Origin: Cronobacter malonaticus LMG 23826
GTDB taxonomy: Bacteria > Pseudomonadota > Gammaproteobacteria > Enterobacterales > Enterobacteriaceae
Length of the DNA: 64,000 nucleotides
Direction: 5' to 3'
NCBI RefSeq assembly: GCF_001277215.2
Contig: NZ_CP013940.1
Coordinates: 3,596,001 to 3,660,000 of the forward strand
A program made the position numbers and the translations under genes. Shown one piece after another: positions 10,954 to 20,246 of this stretch. Position 1 is the stretch's first letter; every line of letters starts with the position of its first letter. Below the pieces are notes generated by a model. That model was not told the DNA's origin and did no database searches. It saw nothing but the letters and a program-made list of their open reading frames with translations.

Positions 10954-11718
10954 TCAAGCACGCACCGGTATGCCGCTGTGAAAGCGGAATTCGGTATCAG
11001 GCTGATTAATCAGCCGCGCTTCCGCCTCGCCGAGCGCCTGCACGCGCGGCGCGATGTTCTCCGGCGAAATCTGCTGCGCCAGCGAGAGATAATCCTGATA
11101 GTGGCGCGCTTCCGAGCGCAGCAGCGACAGGTAAAACTTCTGCAAATCGTCATCCAGATACGGTGCCAGCGCCGCGAAACGCTCGCACGAGCGGGCTTCG
11201 ATATACGCGCCGCAAATCAGCTTATCGACAAGCGTCGCAGGCTCATACGTGCGCATTTCGCGTCGCATTCCGCGCGCATAGCGGCTGGCGGTAATTTTGA
11301 CATAGGGGATGTTACGCGCCTGCATCATTTCGCGCACCTGCCAGAAGTGGTGTAATTCTTCTTTAATGAGCAGCACCATGCTGTCAATCAGCGTCTGGCC
11401 CCACGGATCGTCGGTGTGTGGCATCACGCTCTTGCCGATGCGCTTATGCAGCGCCAGGAAATCGGGCTCCGGGCCTTCACGATAGGTGAAATCTTCATAG
11501 GGCTGTAGCCAGCCTAGCAGTTCGTCAGAGCCGCTTTTATCCGCGACATAGCGGCGAATGAGCAGCATCGCGGTTTGCGCGGCTTTTAACTCACAGATCA
11601 TGTGGTCGGTCAGCAGCAGCGGTAAGTTTTCCGGCGCTCTGGCTTCATCTATCCAGGCTTGCGGGGTGGCGCAGTGAAGGAAATTTTTAACGGGGAGGAG
11701 GAGTGCGTCGTAATTCAT
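10954..11718 (-). CDS. miaE: MiaE, tRNA 2-methylthio-N6-isopentenyladenosine-37 hydroxylase
   Basis: Non-haem di-iron monooxygenase of 254 aa that hydroxylates ms2i6A37 to ms2io6A37 in tRNAs reading UNN codons. Two four-helix-bundle iron motifs can be seen: KEELHHF (about 124-130) and SEARHYQ (about 207-213), each an ExxH pair, plus the Glu of AYIEARSCERF (about 175-185). The frame extends 13 codons upstream but the ATG at 11718 (MNYDALLLPV) fits the family. MiaE is present in Salmonella and absent from E. coli K-12; in Salmonella it has been linked to growth on dicarboxylic acids. It follows rraB by 47 nt on the same strand. Confidence 0.93.
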   Translation of the reverse strand: MNYDALLLPVKNFLHCATPQAWIDEARAPENLPLLLTDHMICELKAAQTAMLLIRRYVADKSGSDELLGWLQPYEDFTYREGPEPDFLALHKRIGKSVMPHTDDPWGQTLIDSMVLLIKEELHHFWQVREMMQARNIPYVKITASRYARGMRREMRTYEPATLVDKLICGAYIEARSCERFAALAPYLDDDLQKFYLSLLRSEARHYQDYLSLAQQISPENIAPRVQALGEAEARLINQPDTEFRFHSGIPVRA

Positions 11719-11765
11719 GCGGGGTTCCTGAAATGCGGCAGCGCAACGCTGCCGCAAAGTGCGAC

Positions 11766-12185
11766 TTAGTGACGAACGCCGTCGTCGTCTTCATCCATGC
11801 CTTCGTCGTCTTCGTCTTCTTCGCCGTCCGGGTCTTCAAAGTAAGTGCCCCAGCCGTCATATTCGACGTTAAACTTCTCCGCCAGGTTCATCAGCTGTTC
11901 AACCTGGGCGTCGATAAGCTCGGCGTTCAGCGCGCACTCGCTCAGCGCGTCGCAGCAGATGACGGTTTCACCGCCCTCTTCCAGCTCCAGCTCTTCCGGG
12001 TCCGTCACTTCATAGCCTAGCTTAAACACTTCCACCGCCAGTTTCTCCAGCGTGTCGAAATCGTCTGCCGAGAAATGGTGTTCAATGGTGTACAGCGCGT
12101 CAGGATCGCTGCCATCTTCAAGCAGCTCTTCAATAATCAGACGCGTCTCTTCGCGCTGCTCTTCCAGTAATTCCGGGTTTGCCAT
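11766..12185 (-). CDS. rraB: RraB, regulator of ribonuclease E activity B
   Basis: Acidic protein of 139 aa (E. coli RraB, formerly YjgD, 138 aa) that binds RNase E and inhibits it, changing degradosome composition. It starts [20 protein letters not shown] and ends in a very acidic tail ([15 protein letters not shown]). The longer open frame to 12248 is rejected because the ATG at 12185 matches the family start and has GAACGAG upstream. It is divergent from argI, as in E. coli, with the ARG boxes between them. Confidence 0.95.
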   Translation of the reverse strand: MANPELLEEQREETRLIIEELLEDGSDPDALYTIEHHFSADDFDTLEKLAVEVFKLGYEVTDPEELELEEGGETVICCDALSECALNAELIDAQVEQLMNLAEKFNVEYDGWGTYFEDPDGEEDEDDEGMDEDDDGVRH

Positions 12186-12281
12186 GGCTCGTTCCTCAGT
12201 GTGTGGCAGATACCTTCTATTTTCACACACCCGCGGGAATGCCTCCACCTTTCACCGCAAAGTTTTAACACCGGGGGTTGC

Positions 12282-12323
12282 AAATGAATATTCATACATA
12301 TATGTTGAATATTAATTCAATAA
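12282..12323 (+). promoter_or_regulatory. argI operator: two ARG boxes
   Basis: Two tandem 18-bp palindromic ArgR sites, AATGAATATTCATAC (around 12282-12299) and TTGAATATTAATTCAAT (around 12304-12321), with the usual 3-bp spacing. Both match the WTGAATWWWWATTCAW consensus. They place argI under repression by ArgR-arginine. Confidence 0.88.
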
Positions 12324-12348
12324 GTGGCGTCAGCCAGCGAGGGAAATT

Positions 12349-13353
12349 ATGTCTGCGTTGTACCAGAAATCGTTTTTAAAACTGCTCGATTTTACGCCCG
12401 CTCAAATACGCCTGCTGCTGGAGCTTTCCGCAAAGCTTAAAAGCGATAAGAAAAACGGCGTTGAAGTTCAAAAGCTTGCCGGAAAAAATATTGCGCTCAT
12501 CTTCGAAAAAGACTCAACCCGCACGCGATGCTCTTTCGAAGTTGCCGCATATGACCAGGGCGCGCGCGTCACGTATCTCGGCCCGAGCGGCAGTCAGATT
12601 GGGCATAAAGAGTCAATTAAAGATACCGCCCGCGTGCTGGGCCGCATGTATGACGGCATTCAGTATCGCGGTTTTGGCCAGGAAATCGTCGAAACGCTGG
12701 CGCAGTACGCGGGCGTGCCGGTGTGGAACGGCCTGACCGATGAGTTTCACCCGACGCAGCTCCTGGCGGATCTGCTCACCATGCAGGAGCATCTGCCGGG
12801 CAAAGCGTTTAACGAGATGACGCTGGTCTATGCGGGCGATGCGCGCAACAACATGGGCAATTCGATGCTGGAAGCCGCCGCGCTGATGGGGCTGGATTTG
12901 CGTCTGGTCGCGCCTCAAAGCTGCTGGCCTGCCGCCGAGCTTGTAGCCGAATGCCAGGCAATGGCGAAAGAGACCGGCGGGCGGATCACGCTCACCGAGG
13001 ATATCGCCGCAGGCGTAAAAGGCGCGGATTTCATCTATACCGATGTCTGGGTGTCGATGGGCGAAGCCAAAGAGAAGTGGGCGGAGCGTATCGCGCTGCT
13101 GCGGCCCTATCAGGTTAACAGCCAGATGCTGGCGCTGACCGGCAACCCGAACGTCAAATTCCTGCATTGTCTGCCCGCGTTTCACGACGACCAGACCACG
13201 CTCGGCAAGCAGATGGCGCAGGAGTATGGCCTGAAAGGCGGCATGGAAGTGACCGACGAGGTGTTTGAGTCGTCCCACAGTATCGTGTTCGATCAGGCCG
13301 AAAACCGGATGCATACGATCAAAGCGGTGATGGTGGCGACGCTGTCTGAGTAA
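12349..13353 (+). CDS. argI: ArgI, ornithine carbamoyltransferase (anabolic)
   Basis: Transfers the carbamoyl group of carbamoyl phosphate to ornithine to make citrulline, the sixth step of arginine biosynthesis. At 334 aa it is the E. coli length. Carbamoyl-phosphate loop [11 protein letters not shown] (about 53-63), [19 protein letters not shown], ornithine motifs [12 protein letters not shown] and [14 protein letters not shown] loop (about 235) and catalytic HCLPAFHD (about 272-279) are all intact. Two ARG boxes upstream mark it as the arginine-repressed biosynthetic enzyme, in contrast to the closely similar paralog at 16888-17892. Confidence 0.96.
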   Translation: MSALYQKSFLKLLDFTPAQIRLLLELSAKLKSDKKNGVEVQKLAGKNIALIFEKDSTRTRCSFEVAAYDQGARVTYLGPSGSQIGHKESIKDTARVLGRMYDGIQYRGFGQEIVETLAQYAGVPVWNGLTDEFHPTQLLADLLTMQEHLPGKAFNEMTLVYAGDARNNMGNSMLEAAALMGLDLRLVAPQSCWPAAELVAECQAMAKETGGRITLTEDIAAGVKGADFIYTDVWVSMGEAKEKWAERIALLRPYQVNSQMLALTGNPNVKFLHCLPAFHDDQTTLGKQMAQEYGLKGGMEVTDEVFESSHSIVFDQAENRMHTIKAVMVATLSE

Positions 13354-13387
13354 GGTTGCGGGGTACATGGTGGGTTGGTGGTCGGTT

Positions 13388-13533
13388 GGTGGGTGCGCTG
13401 CGCTTACCCACCCTACAAAAAATACCTATCTTCCCCCTGGCGATGACTGCATGGTGGGTACGCTTCGCTTACCTACCCTACGAAACCAGAGAACAACGCT
13501 CACCGTAGGGCGGGTAAGCATCGCGCACCCGCC
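13388..13533 (+). repeat. Cluster of three REP-like palindromes
   Basis: Units at 13388-13416, 13453-13481 (same orientation) and 13505-13533 (inverted, GTAGGGCGGGTAAGC.TCGCGCACCCGCC). They fill the space between the convergent argI and tabA genes and are the same family as at 4525 and 34642. Confidence 0.85.
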
Positions 13534-13584
13534 TTGCCGGATGACTGGTTGGTGGGCGCACACCCTGGCCCATCTACAACCCCC

Positions 13585-14046
<462 letters not shown>

Positions 14047-14166
14047 TTATATAAAACACCGTTTCATTTTACTGTTTTATACGAGCAATCGTGCCGGCGC
14101 GCCACTGGTTTATGGATAAAAACTGTTCTGGCGCATGGTTATCGCACCAGGCGTTACCGGCTTGTT

Positions 14167-14217
14167 AATACTCGCCAGGCGTTTATGCAGGTTTTATGCA
14201 TAACCCTGGCGAATACT
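14167..14217. repeat. Interrupted inverted repeat (possible hairpin)
   Basis: Outer arms AATACTCGCCAGG (14167-14179) and CCTGGCGAATACT (14205-14217) pair at 11 of 13 positions. Inner arms TTATGCA and TGCATAA pair perfectly around a 7-nt loop. No T run follows, so it is not an obvious terminator. Confidence 0.6.
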
Positions 14218-14572
14218 ATTTCCAGCCCCGTTGTATCACACTGTTTTATCAACATTTATCGGAAAAAAGACGGGATTATCACGTTTTACTGACTTCGAAA
14301 ACAGGCACAGCGGCGACATAGTTATTTGGCTTCTTTTTAGCAAATAAAAATAATCGCGCACTATAACTGCATAACCATATTACTAATAAAATAAAGTCAT
14401 TAATTTTCAATTAGTTAAATGTTTATCCATTTGTTGTCCAAAAACAGATTTTTAACAACGCTGCATAAGCGCCGTCTATTCTGCGTAGTAATTCATATAG
14501 CCCGATAAATTAATTAAACTTTCCATGAAATAAATCATCATTCCGGCGGAATAATAAAATCACCGCGTCGCT

Positions 14573-14588
14573 CGTGATATTCATCACA
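14573..14588 (+). promoter_or_regulatory. Candidate CRP site upstream of arcA
   Basis: CGTGA-TATTCA-TCACA matches the TGTGA-N6-TCACA consensus at nine of ten core positions. Its centre is about 128 nt before the arcA start, which leaves room for a promoter. It suggests catabolite (energy) control of the deiminase operon; this is inference. Confidence 0.5.
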
Positions 14589-14708
14589 CAATCAAATCAG
14601 CGCTCCATTACTATTTATTTCGAATTCAATCTGCACGGTAACTCGTTATGCGAACATGCTTCGCATAATGCCGCCGTTTTTATTCTGAAAATCAGCGAAG
14701 GAATAAAT

Positions 14709-15929
14709 ATGGAAAAGCATTACGTGGGATCGGAAATAGGCCAGTTACGCAGTGTTATGCTGCATCGGCCTAATTTAAGTCTGAAAAGACTGACGCCGTC
14801 TAATTGCCAGGAATTACTGTTTGACGATGTATTATCGGTCGAACGCGCGGGCGAAGAGCACGATATTTTCGCTCGCACCCTGCGCGACCAGGGTGTAGAA
14901 GTATTATTACTGACGGATCTTCTGACCCGCACGCTGGATATCCCTGAAGCGAAAGACTGGTTGCTGGAGACGCAGGTCTCCGAATACCGCCTTGGCCCTT
15001 CTTTTGCCGCCGATGTGCGCGGCTGGCTTGCCGGCCTGCCGCACCGGGAGCTGGCGCGGCGCTTAAGCGGTGGGCTGACGTTTAGTGAAATCCCAGCCTC
15101 GATTCATAATATGGTGGTCGATACGCACGGCGCTAATGATTTTATTATGGAGCCGCTACCCAACCATTTATTTACCCGTGACACCTCCTGCTGGATATAT
15201 AACGGCGTGTCGATTAACCCAATGGCGAAACCCGCGCGCCAGCGTGAAACCAATAATCTGCGTGCGATTTATCGCTGGCACCCGGCATTTTCCGATGGCG
15301 AATTTATTAAATATTTCGGCGACCAGAACATTAATTACGACCACGCCACACTGGAAGGCGGCGATGTATTAGTCATTGGCCGTGGCGCGGTATTAATCGG
15401 CATGTCTGAACGCACCACGCCGCAGGGAGTGGAATTCCTCGCAAGCGCCCTGTTTAAACACCAGCAGGCGACGCGTGTTATCGCCGTGGAATTACCGAAA
15501 CACCGCTCCTGCATGCACCTTGATACCGTGATGACGCATATCGATATCGACACCTTCTCTGTCTACCCCGAAGTGGTGCGCCCGGATGTGAAGTGCTGGA
15601 CCTTAACGCCGGACGGGCGCGGCGGCATCGCGCGTACCGAAGAGAAAACGCTGGTTTATGCGCTGGAACAGGCGCTCGGCATCGATCAGATACGGCTCAT
15701 CACCACCGGCGGCGATGCGTTTGAGGCCGAGCGCGAACAGTGGAACGACGCCAACAACGTGCTGACCGTGCGCCCTGGCGTGGTGATTGGCTACGAGCGC
15801 AACACCTGGACCAACGAGAAATATGACAAGGCCGGCATCACCGTGCTGCCGATTCCTGGCGACGAGCTGGGCCGCGGACGCGGCGGCGCGCGCTGCATGA
15901 GCTGCCCGCTGGAACGCGACGGCATTTAA
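14709..15929 (+). CDS. arcA: ArcA, arginine deiminase
   Basis: Hydrolyses L-arginine to citrulline and ammonia, the first step of the ADI pathway. It is 406 aa, the usual length. It has the pentein-fold catalytic set: [17 protein letters not shown] (with active-site Asp), [10 protein letters not shown] (Glu), [10 protein letters not shown] (catalytic His) and the C-terminal nucleophile Cys in [11 protein letters not shown]. The open frame runs 45 codons further upstream, but the ATG at 14709 has GAAGGA seven nt before it and fits the family start [14 protein letters not shown]. First gene of arcA-arcC-OTC-carrier. This is not the unrelated ArcA response regulator of E. coli. Confidence 0.95.
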   Translation: MEKHYVGSEIGQLRSVMLHRPNLSLKRLTPSNCQELLFDDVLSVERAGEEHDIFARTLRDQGVEVLLLTDLLTRTLDIPEAKDWLLETQVSEYRLGPSFAADVRGWLAGLPHRELARRLSGGLTFSEIPASIHNMVVDTHGANDFIMEPLPNHLFTRDTSCWIYNGVSINPMAKPARQRETNNLRAIYRWHPAFSDGEFIKYFGDQNINYDHATLEGGDVLVIGRGAVLIGMSERTTPQGVEFLASALFKHQQATRVIAVELPKHRSCMHLDTVMTHIDIDTFSVYPEVVRPDVKCWTLTPDGRGGIARTEEKTLVYALEQALGIDQIRLITTGGDAFEAEREQWNDANNVLTVRPGVVIGYERNTWTNEKYDKAGITVLPIPGDELGRGRGGARCMSCPLERDGI

Positions 15930-15939
15930 GGAGAACACC

Positions 15940-16851
15940 ATGGAGAAGAAACCCACGCTGGTGGTGGCGCTTGGCGGCAACGCGCTGCTGAAACGCGGCG
16001 AACCGCTGGAGGCCGATATTCAGCGTCATAACGTCGAACTTGCGGCCCACACCATCGCTCAGCTCACCCGCCAGTGGCGCGTGGTGCTGGTGCACGGCAA
16101 CGGCCCGCAGGTCGGTCTGCTGGCGCTGCAAAACAGCGCTTACCAGAACGTGACGCCTTACCCGCTCGACATTCTGGGTGCCGAAAGCCAGGGAATGATC
16201 GGCTACCTGCTGCAACAGTCGCTGAAAAATCAGCTACCGGATCGCGAAGTCAGCGTGTTGCTGACGCAGGTGGCGGTAGATGACAACGACCCGGCGTTTA
16301 AGAACCCGACCAAATACATCGGCCCGGTATATGACAAAGCCCAGGCCGACCAGCTCGCCGCCGACAAAGGCTGGACGATGAAAGCCGACGGGCCTTACTT
16401 CCGCCGCGTAGTGCCCTCGCCCCGGCCGCAACGGATTGTTGAGAGCGACGCCATCCAGGTGCTTATTGAGCGCGACCATCTGGTGATTTGCAACGGCGGC
16501 GGCGGCGTGCCGGTGGTGGACAAAGCCGACGGCTACCACGGTATCGAGGCGGTTATCGATAAAGATCTCTCGGCCGCGCTGCTGGCGCGTCAGTTACACG
16601 CCGACGCGCTGCTGATCCTGACTGACGCCGACGCGGTGTACGCCGACTGGGGCAAGCCGACACAGCGTCCGCTCACGCAGGTAACGCCTTCACAACTGGC
16701 GGAGTTGCACTTCGACGCGGGCTCGATGGGGCCAAAAGTGGCCGCGTGCTGCGCCTTTGTTGAGCAGTGCGGCGGCATCGCGGGCATCGGCGCGCTGGGC
16801 GACGGTCTCGCCATTCTCGCAGGCGACAAAGGCACGCTGATTCGCCAGTAA
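15940..16851 (+). CDS. arcC: ArcC, carbamate kinase
   Basis: Transfers phosphate from carbamoyl phosphate to ADP, yielding ATP, CO2 and ammonia: the energy-conserving last step of the ADI pathway. 303 aa with the amino-acid-kinase signatures VALGGNALLKRGE (about 7-19) and LVHGNGPQVGLL (about 48-59), a PSPRPQRIVE loop, VICNGGGGVPV and LTDADAVY near residue 227. It starts 10 nt after arcA with AGGAG overlapping the arcA stop region, so the two are coupled. Order arcA-arcC-OTC differs from the arcABC order of many firmicutes and resembles the Salmonella cluster. Confidence 0.95.
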   Translation: MEKKPTLVVALGGNALLKRGEPLEADIQRHNVELAAHTIAQLTRQWRVVLVHGNGPQVGLLALQNSAYQNVTPYPLDILGAESQGMIGYLLQQSLKNQLPDREVSVLLTQVAVDDNDPAFKNPTKYIGPVYDKAQADQLAADKGWTMKADGPYFRRVVPSPRPQRIVESDAIQVLIERDHLVICNGGGGVPVVDKADGYHGIEAVIDKDLSAALLARQLHADALLILTDADAVYADWGKPTQRPLTQVTPSQLAELHFDAGSMGPKVAACCAFVEQCGGIAGIGALGDGLAILAGDKGTLIRQ

Positions 16852-16887
16852 GTTCTCTCACCGCTTTCACGCAACAAGGATTTCACC

Positions 16888-17892
16888 ATGACTATCAACC
16901 TGAAAAACCGCAACTTCCTGAAACTGCTCGACTACACCCCGGCTGAGATCCAGTACCTCATCGATCTCGCCATGCAGCTGAAAGCCGATAAAAAAGCCGG
17001 GCGCGAGAAGAAAACGCTGGTGGGTAAAAACATCGCGCTGATTTTTGAAAAAACCTCCACCCGTACCCGCTGCGCGTTTGAAGTCGGTGCGTTCGATCAG
17101 GGCGCGCAGGTCACCTATATCGGGCCGAGCGGCTCGCAGATTGGCCATAAGGAGTCGATGAAAGATACCGCCCGCGTGCTGGGGCGCATGTATGACGGCA
17201 TCGAATATCGCGGCTACGGCCAGGCGATCGTCGAGGAGCTGGGCGAATTCGCGGGCGTGCCGGTGTGGAATGGCCTCACCAATGAGTTTCACCCGACGCA
17301 AATCCTGGCTGACCTGATGACCATGCTGGAGCACTCGCCAGGCAAAACGCTCCCGCAGATCCGCTTTGCGTATCTTGGCGACGCGCGCAACAACATGGGC
17401 AACTCGTTGATGGTGGGTGCCGCGAAAATGGGCATGGAGATCCGCCTGGTGGCTCCGAAAGCCTTCTGGCCGGAAGAGGCGTTAGTCGAGCAGTGCCGCG
17501 CCATCGCGGCGGAAACCGGCGCGCGCATTATGCTCACCGAGCATGTGGATGAAGGCGTGGACGGCGTCGATTTCCTCTACACCGACGTCTGGGTGTCGAT
17601 GGGCGAGCCGAAAGAGGCCTGGGCCGAGCGCGTCGCGCTGATGAAACCCTATCAGGTCAATCAGGCGGTGGTGAAAGCGACCGGCAATCCGAACGTCAAA
17701 TTTATGCACTGCCTGCCCGCGTTTCATAACGAGCACACCACCGTCGGGCGTGAGATCGAAGCCGCTTACGGCCTGAAGGGGCTGGAAGTGACCGATGACG
17801 TGTTCGAGTCCCCCTGCTCCATTGTGTTTGATGAGGCGGAGAACCGTATGCACACCATCAAAGCCGTGATGGTGGCGACGCTTGGCGAATAA
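16888..17892 (+). CDS. arcB: Catabolic-context ornithine carbamoyltransferase (ADI pathway)
   Basis: Second OTC of 334 aa, strongly similar throughout to ArgI at 12349. It keeps [52 protein letters not shown], the SMGE loop and catalytic HCLPAFHN. Its place between carbamate kinase and a carrier points to citrulline phosphorolysis, giving ornithine and carbamoyl phosphate. It has no ARG box directly upstream and lies 36 nt after arcC. The sequence is of the enterobacterial ArgI/ArgF type, so the gene may have come from an argI duplication rather than with a foreign arc operon. Direction in vivo is inferred from context only. Confidence 0.9.
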   Translation: MTINLKNRNFLKLLDYTPAEIQYLIDLAMQLKADKKAGREKKTLVGKNIALIFEKTSTRTRCAFEVGAFDQGAQVTYIGPSGSQIGHKESMKDTARVLGRMYDGIEYRGYGQAIVEELGEFAGVPVWNGLTNEFHPTQILADLMTMLEHSPGKTLPQIRFAYLGDARNNMGNSLMVGAAKMGMEIRLVAPKAFWPEEALVEQCRAIAAETGARIMLTEHVDEGVDGVDFLYTDVWVSMGEPKEAWAERVALMKPYQVNQAVVKATGNPNVKFMHCLPAFHNEHTTVGREIEAAYGLKGLEVTDDVFESPCSIVFDEAENRMHTIKAVMVATLGE

Positions 17893-17940
17893 CCTTTGCG
17901 GGCGCGCCGCCGGTGCGCCCGCCGCTTCGGAGATACCCTC

Positions 17941-19344
17941 ATGCACAGGTTCAAATTTCCTTCCGCTTACACCATTTTATTTGTGCTGATCGCGCTGGTC
18001 GCCGCGCTCACCTGGGTCGTGCCTGCCGGGAAATACCAGATGGCGATGAACGACACGCTCGGCAAAGAGGTGCCGGTCGCAGGCACGTACGCGCCCGTCG
18101 AGGCGCATCCGCAAGGCATCACCGCCATTCTGCTGGCGCCGGTGGATGGCCTTTACAACCATGTGACCTACACCGCAGGTGCCATCGACGTGGCGCTGTT
18201 TGTGCTGATCATCGGCGGCTTTCTGGGCGTGGTGAATAAAACCGGTGCCATTGACGCCGGTATTGAGCGCGTCACCGAGCGGCTGCACGGCAAAGAAGAG
18301 TGGATGATCCCGATACTGATGGCGCTGTTCGCCGCGGGCGGCACCATCTACGGTATGGCGGAAGAGTCGCTGCCGTTTTATACGCTGCTGGTGCCGGTGA
18401 TGATGGCCGCGCGCTTCGACCCGCTGGTCGCCGCCGCCACGGTGCTGCTTGGCGCAGGCATCGGCACGCTCGGCTCCACCATTAACCCCTTCGCGACGGT
18501 GATTGCCGCCAACGCCGCAGGCATTCCATTCACCAGCGGTATCTGGCTGCGCGTGGCGCTGCTGGTGATTGGCTGGGTTATCTGCGTGCTGTGGGTAATG
18601 CGTTACGCCCGCCGCGTGCGTCAGGACCCGTCACTCTCCGTAGTGGCGGACCAGTGGGAAGCCAACCGCGCGCACTTTCTCGGCAGCCGCTCCGGCGAGA
18701 TGCTCCCCTTCACCGCCACGCGCAAAATCATCCTGGTTATCTTCGCCGCCTCGTTCGCGGTGATGATTTACGGCGTGGCGGTGCGCGGCTGGTGGATGGG
18801 CGAGATTTCCGGCGTGTTCCTGGCTGCGGCCATTATCACCGGCGTGGTGGCGCGCATGAGCGAAGAGGCGTTCACCAGCACGTTTATCGACGGCGCGCGG
18901 GATCTGCTCGGCGTGGCGCTTATCATCGGTATCGCGCGCGGTATCGTGGTGGTGATGGATAACGGCATGATCACCCACACCATTTTGCACAGCGCGGAAA
19001 ACCTGGTTTCGGGGCTTTCCACCACGGTGTTTATTAACGTGACGTACTGGATTGAAGTGGTGCTCTCATTCCTGGTGCCGTCCTCCTCCGGCCTTGCCGT
19101 ACTCACCATGCCCATCATGGCGCCGCTCGCCGATTTCGCCCACGTGGGCCGCGACCTGGTCGTCACCGCCTACCAGTCCGCCTCCGGCATCGTGAATCTG
19201 ATTACGCCCACCTCGGCGGTAGTGATGGGCGGGCTCGCTATCGCCCGCGTGCCTTACGTTCGGTATCTGAAATGGGTCGCGCCGCTCATACTGATCCTGA
19301 CGGTGCTGAACATGGCAGCGCTCAGCCTCGGCGCGCTGTTTTAG
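17941..19344 (+). CDS. YfcC-family transporter, likely arginine/ornithine carrier
   Basis: Polytopic membrane protein of 467 aa in the YfcC/DcuC-like (ion transporter) superfamily. It begins MHRFKFPSAYTILFVLIAL with the family motif TWVVPAGKY, has about twelve hydrophobic helices in two halves, GTIYGMAEESLPFY in the first half and the symmetrical PSSSGLAVLTMP...PTSAVVMGGL in the second. The upstream frame to 17896 is rejected in favour of the ATG at 17941 (GGAG 8 nt before it). Co-localisation with arcA, arcC and OTC suggests arginine uptake or arginine/ornithine exchange. It is not homologous to classical ArcD (APC family), so the symbol is withheld. Confidence 0.82.
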   Translation: MHRFKFPSAYTILFVLIALVAALTWVVPAGKYQMAMNDTLGKEVPVAGTYAPVEAHPQGITAILLAPVDGLYNHVTYTAGAIDVALFVLIIGGFLGVVNKTGAIDAGIERVTERLHGKEEWMIPILMALFAAGGTIYGMAEESLPFYTLLVPVMMAARFDPLVAAATVLLGAGIGTLGSTINPFATVIAANAAGIPFTSGIWLRVALLVIGWVICVLWVMRYARRVRQDPSLSVVADQWEANRAHFLGSRSGEMLPFTATRKIILVIFAASFAVMIYGVAVRGWWMGEISGVFLAAAIITGVVARMSEEAFTSTFIDGARDLLGVALIIGIARGIVVVMDNGMITHTILHSAENLVSGLSTTVFINVTYWIEVVLSFLVPSSSGLAVLTMPIMAPLADFAHVGRDLVVTAYQSASGIVNLITPTSAVVMGGLAIARVPYVRYLKWVAPLILILTVLNMAALSLGALF

Positions 19345-19513
19345 CCATACATGGCGTTGCGGCGCTGTCAATCAGGGGCGTCGCGCCGCATGAAACGCCT
19401 CCCATTTCTGGAAAAGCCCGCGCGTCGTCAGGTGATTGTGGTTCCCCTGGACGCGGGCCGGGAAAACAATATCGTTTTTCTTCAACTTTCATCAACGTAA
19501 GGAGTGACGGCCC

Positions 19514-19993
19514 ATGAAGGATTACGGTGATTATTCCGGGAAAGAGCAGGAGCAAATGGCGGTGTGCCAGCGGCTTATCAGCAATAAAACCTACTGCTCC
19601 CAGGAGGAGATCCGGCGCGATATGCAGCGCCAGGGGTTTGACAATATCAGCCAGTCCTCCGTTTCACGCCTGCTGAAACTGCTCGGCGTGATTAAAATTC
19701 GCAACGCCAAAGGACAAAAAATTTATTCTCTAAATCCGCTGTTACAGCCCGCGCCGGACGCCGCGCGTTCTATCTCGGAAATGGTGGTGAGCGTTGAACA
19801 TAACAGCGAATTTATCCTTGTCCATACGGTGGCGGGCTATGGCCGCGCGGTAGCGAAAGTGCTGGATTACCACGCCCTGCCGGAGATCTTAGGCGTGGTG
19901 GCGGGCAGCAGTATCGTCTGGATAGCGCCGCGCGATGTGAAGCGCACCGCGCTGGTGCACAAACGCATTAATTATTTACTCCAAATGCATTAA
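19514..19993 (+). CDS. ArgR paralog, regulator of the ADI cluster (altered effector site)
   Basis: 159-aa ArgR/AhrC family protein. The N-terminal winged helix carries CSQEEIRRDMQRQG and the recognition helix ISQSSVSRLLKLLGVIKIRN (about 45-64), like E. coli ArgR. The C-terminal oligomerisation domain has ILVHTVAGYGRAVAKVLD and LPEILGVVAGSSIVWI. In E. coli ArgR the corresponding loop is AGDDT, whose two Asp contact arginine; here both are Ser (132, 133), and the TxPGxA-type motif is TVAGYG. Arginine sensing is therefore probably changed or lost. It lies 169 nt after the carrier in the same direction, as the ArgR-like gene does in the Salmonella ADI cluster. Likely a local regulator; targets unknown. 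Confidence 0.88.
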   Translation: MKDYGDYSGKEQEQMAVCQRLISNKTYCSQEEIRRDMQRQGFDNISQSSVSRLLKLLGVIKIRNAKGQKIYSLNPLLQPAPDAARSISEMVVSVEHNSEFILVHTVAGYGRAVAKVLDYHALPEILGVVAGSSIVWIAPRDVKRTALVHKRINYLLQMH

Positions 19994-20038
19994 TATTCAC
20001 AGCAATCGATTCCCGCAGCCAAAGTGTGCATTTCCTGC

Positions 20039-20085
20039 TTGTCAGCTAACCGCACATGCGTATAATGCCGGACAATTTGCCGGAG
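20039..20085 (+). promoter_or_regulatory. pyrLBI promoter with UTP-sensitive start
   Basis: -35 TTGTCA (20039-20044), 16-bp spacer, -10 TATAAT (20061-20066), followed by GCCGGACAATTTGCCGG. The AATTTG start tract is the same as in E. coli pyrBI, where high UTP causes reiterative addition of U and abortive initiation. Confidence 0.88.
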
Positions 20086-20090
20086 GAAGC

Positions 20091-20195
20091 ATGGTCCAGT
20101 GTGTTCGACAGTTTGTCTTACCGCGTCGTCAGAAAGCTGACGGCCAGGCCGTTGCTCTTTCCGTTCCAGAATTGCTGTTAAAAGCCCCTCAATGA
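20091..20195 (+). CDS. pyrL: PyrL, pyrBI operon leader peptide
   Basis: 34-codon leader peptide: MVQCVRQFVLPRRQ, then KADGQAVALSVPE and the end LLLKAPQ. The first ten residues match E. coli PyrL (MVQCVRHFVLP) except for one; the E. coli peptide is 44 aa with a different tail. Its stop codon TGA lies inside the attenuator stem. A ribosome close behind RNA polymerase, as when UTP is low and polymerase pauses in the U-rich leader, would block the hairpin and allow readthrough into pyrB. SD GGAGG lies 7 nt upstream. Confidence 0.9.
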   Translation: MVQCVRQFVLPRRQKADGQAVALSVPELLLKAPQ

Positions 20196-20208
20196 GGGGC
20201 TTTTTTTT
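20181..20208 (+). terminator. pyrBI transcription attenuator
   Basis: Stem GCCCCTC/GAGGGGC (20184-20190 with 20194-20200) with an AAT loop and eight T. The pyrL stop codon overlaps the right arm, the arrangement needed for translation-coupled attenuation. Confidence 0.9.
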
Positions 20209-20246
20209 GTCCAGCGTTTGTCCGCCGGCCTGAAGAGGAGACAAAA

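Noticed and set aside
14400..14708. FNR or full ARG box in front of arcA
   Set aside because: Only half sites (TAATTCAT, GAATTCAA) are seen; no TTGAT-N4-ATCAA.
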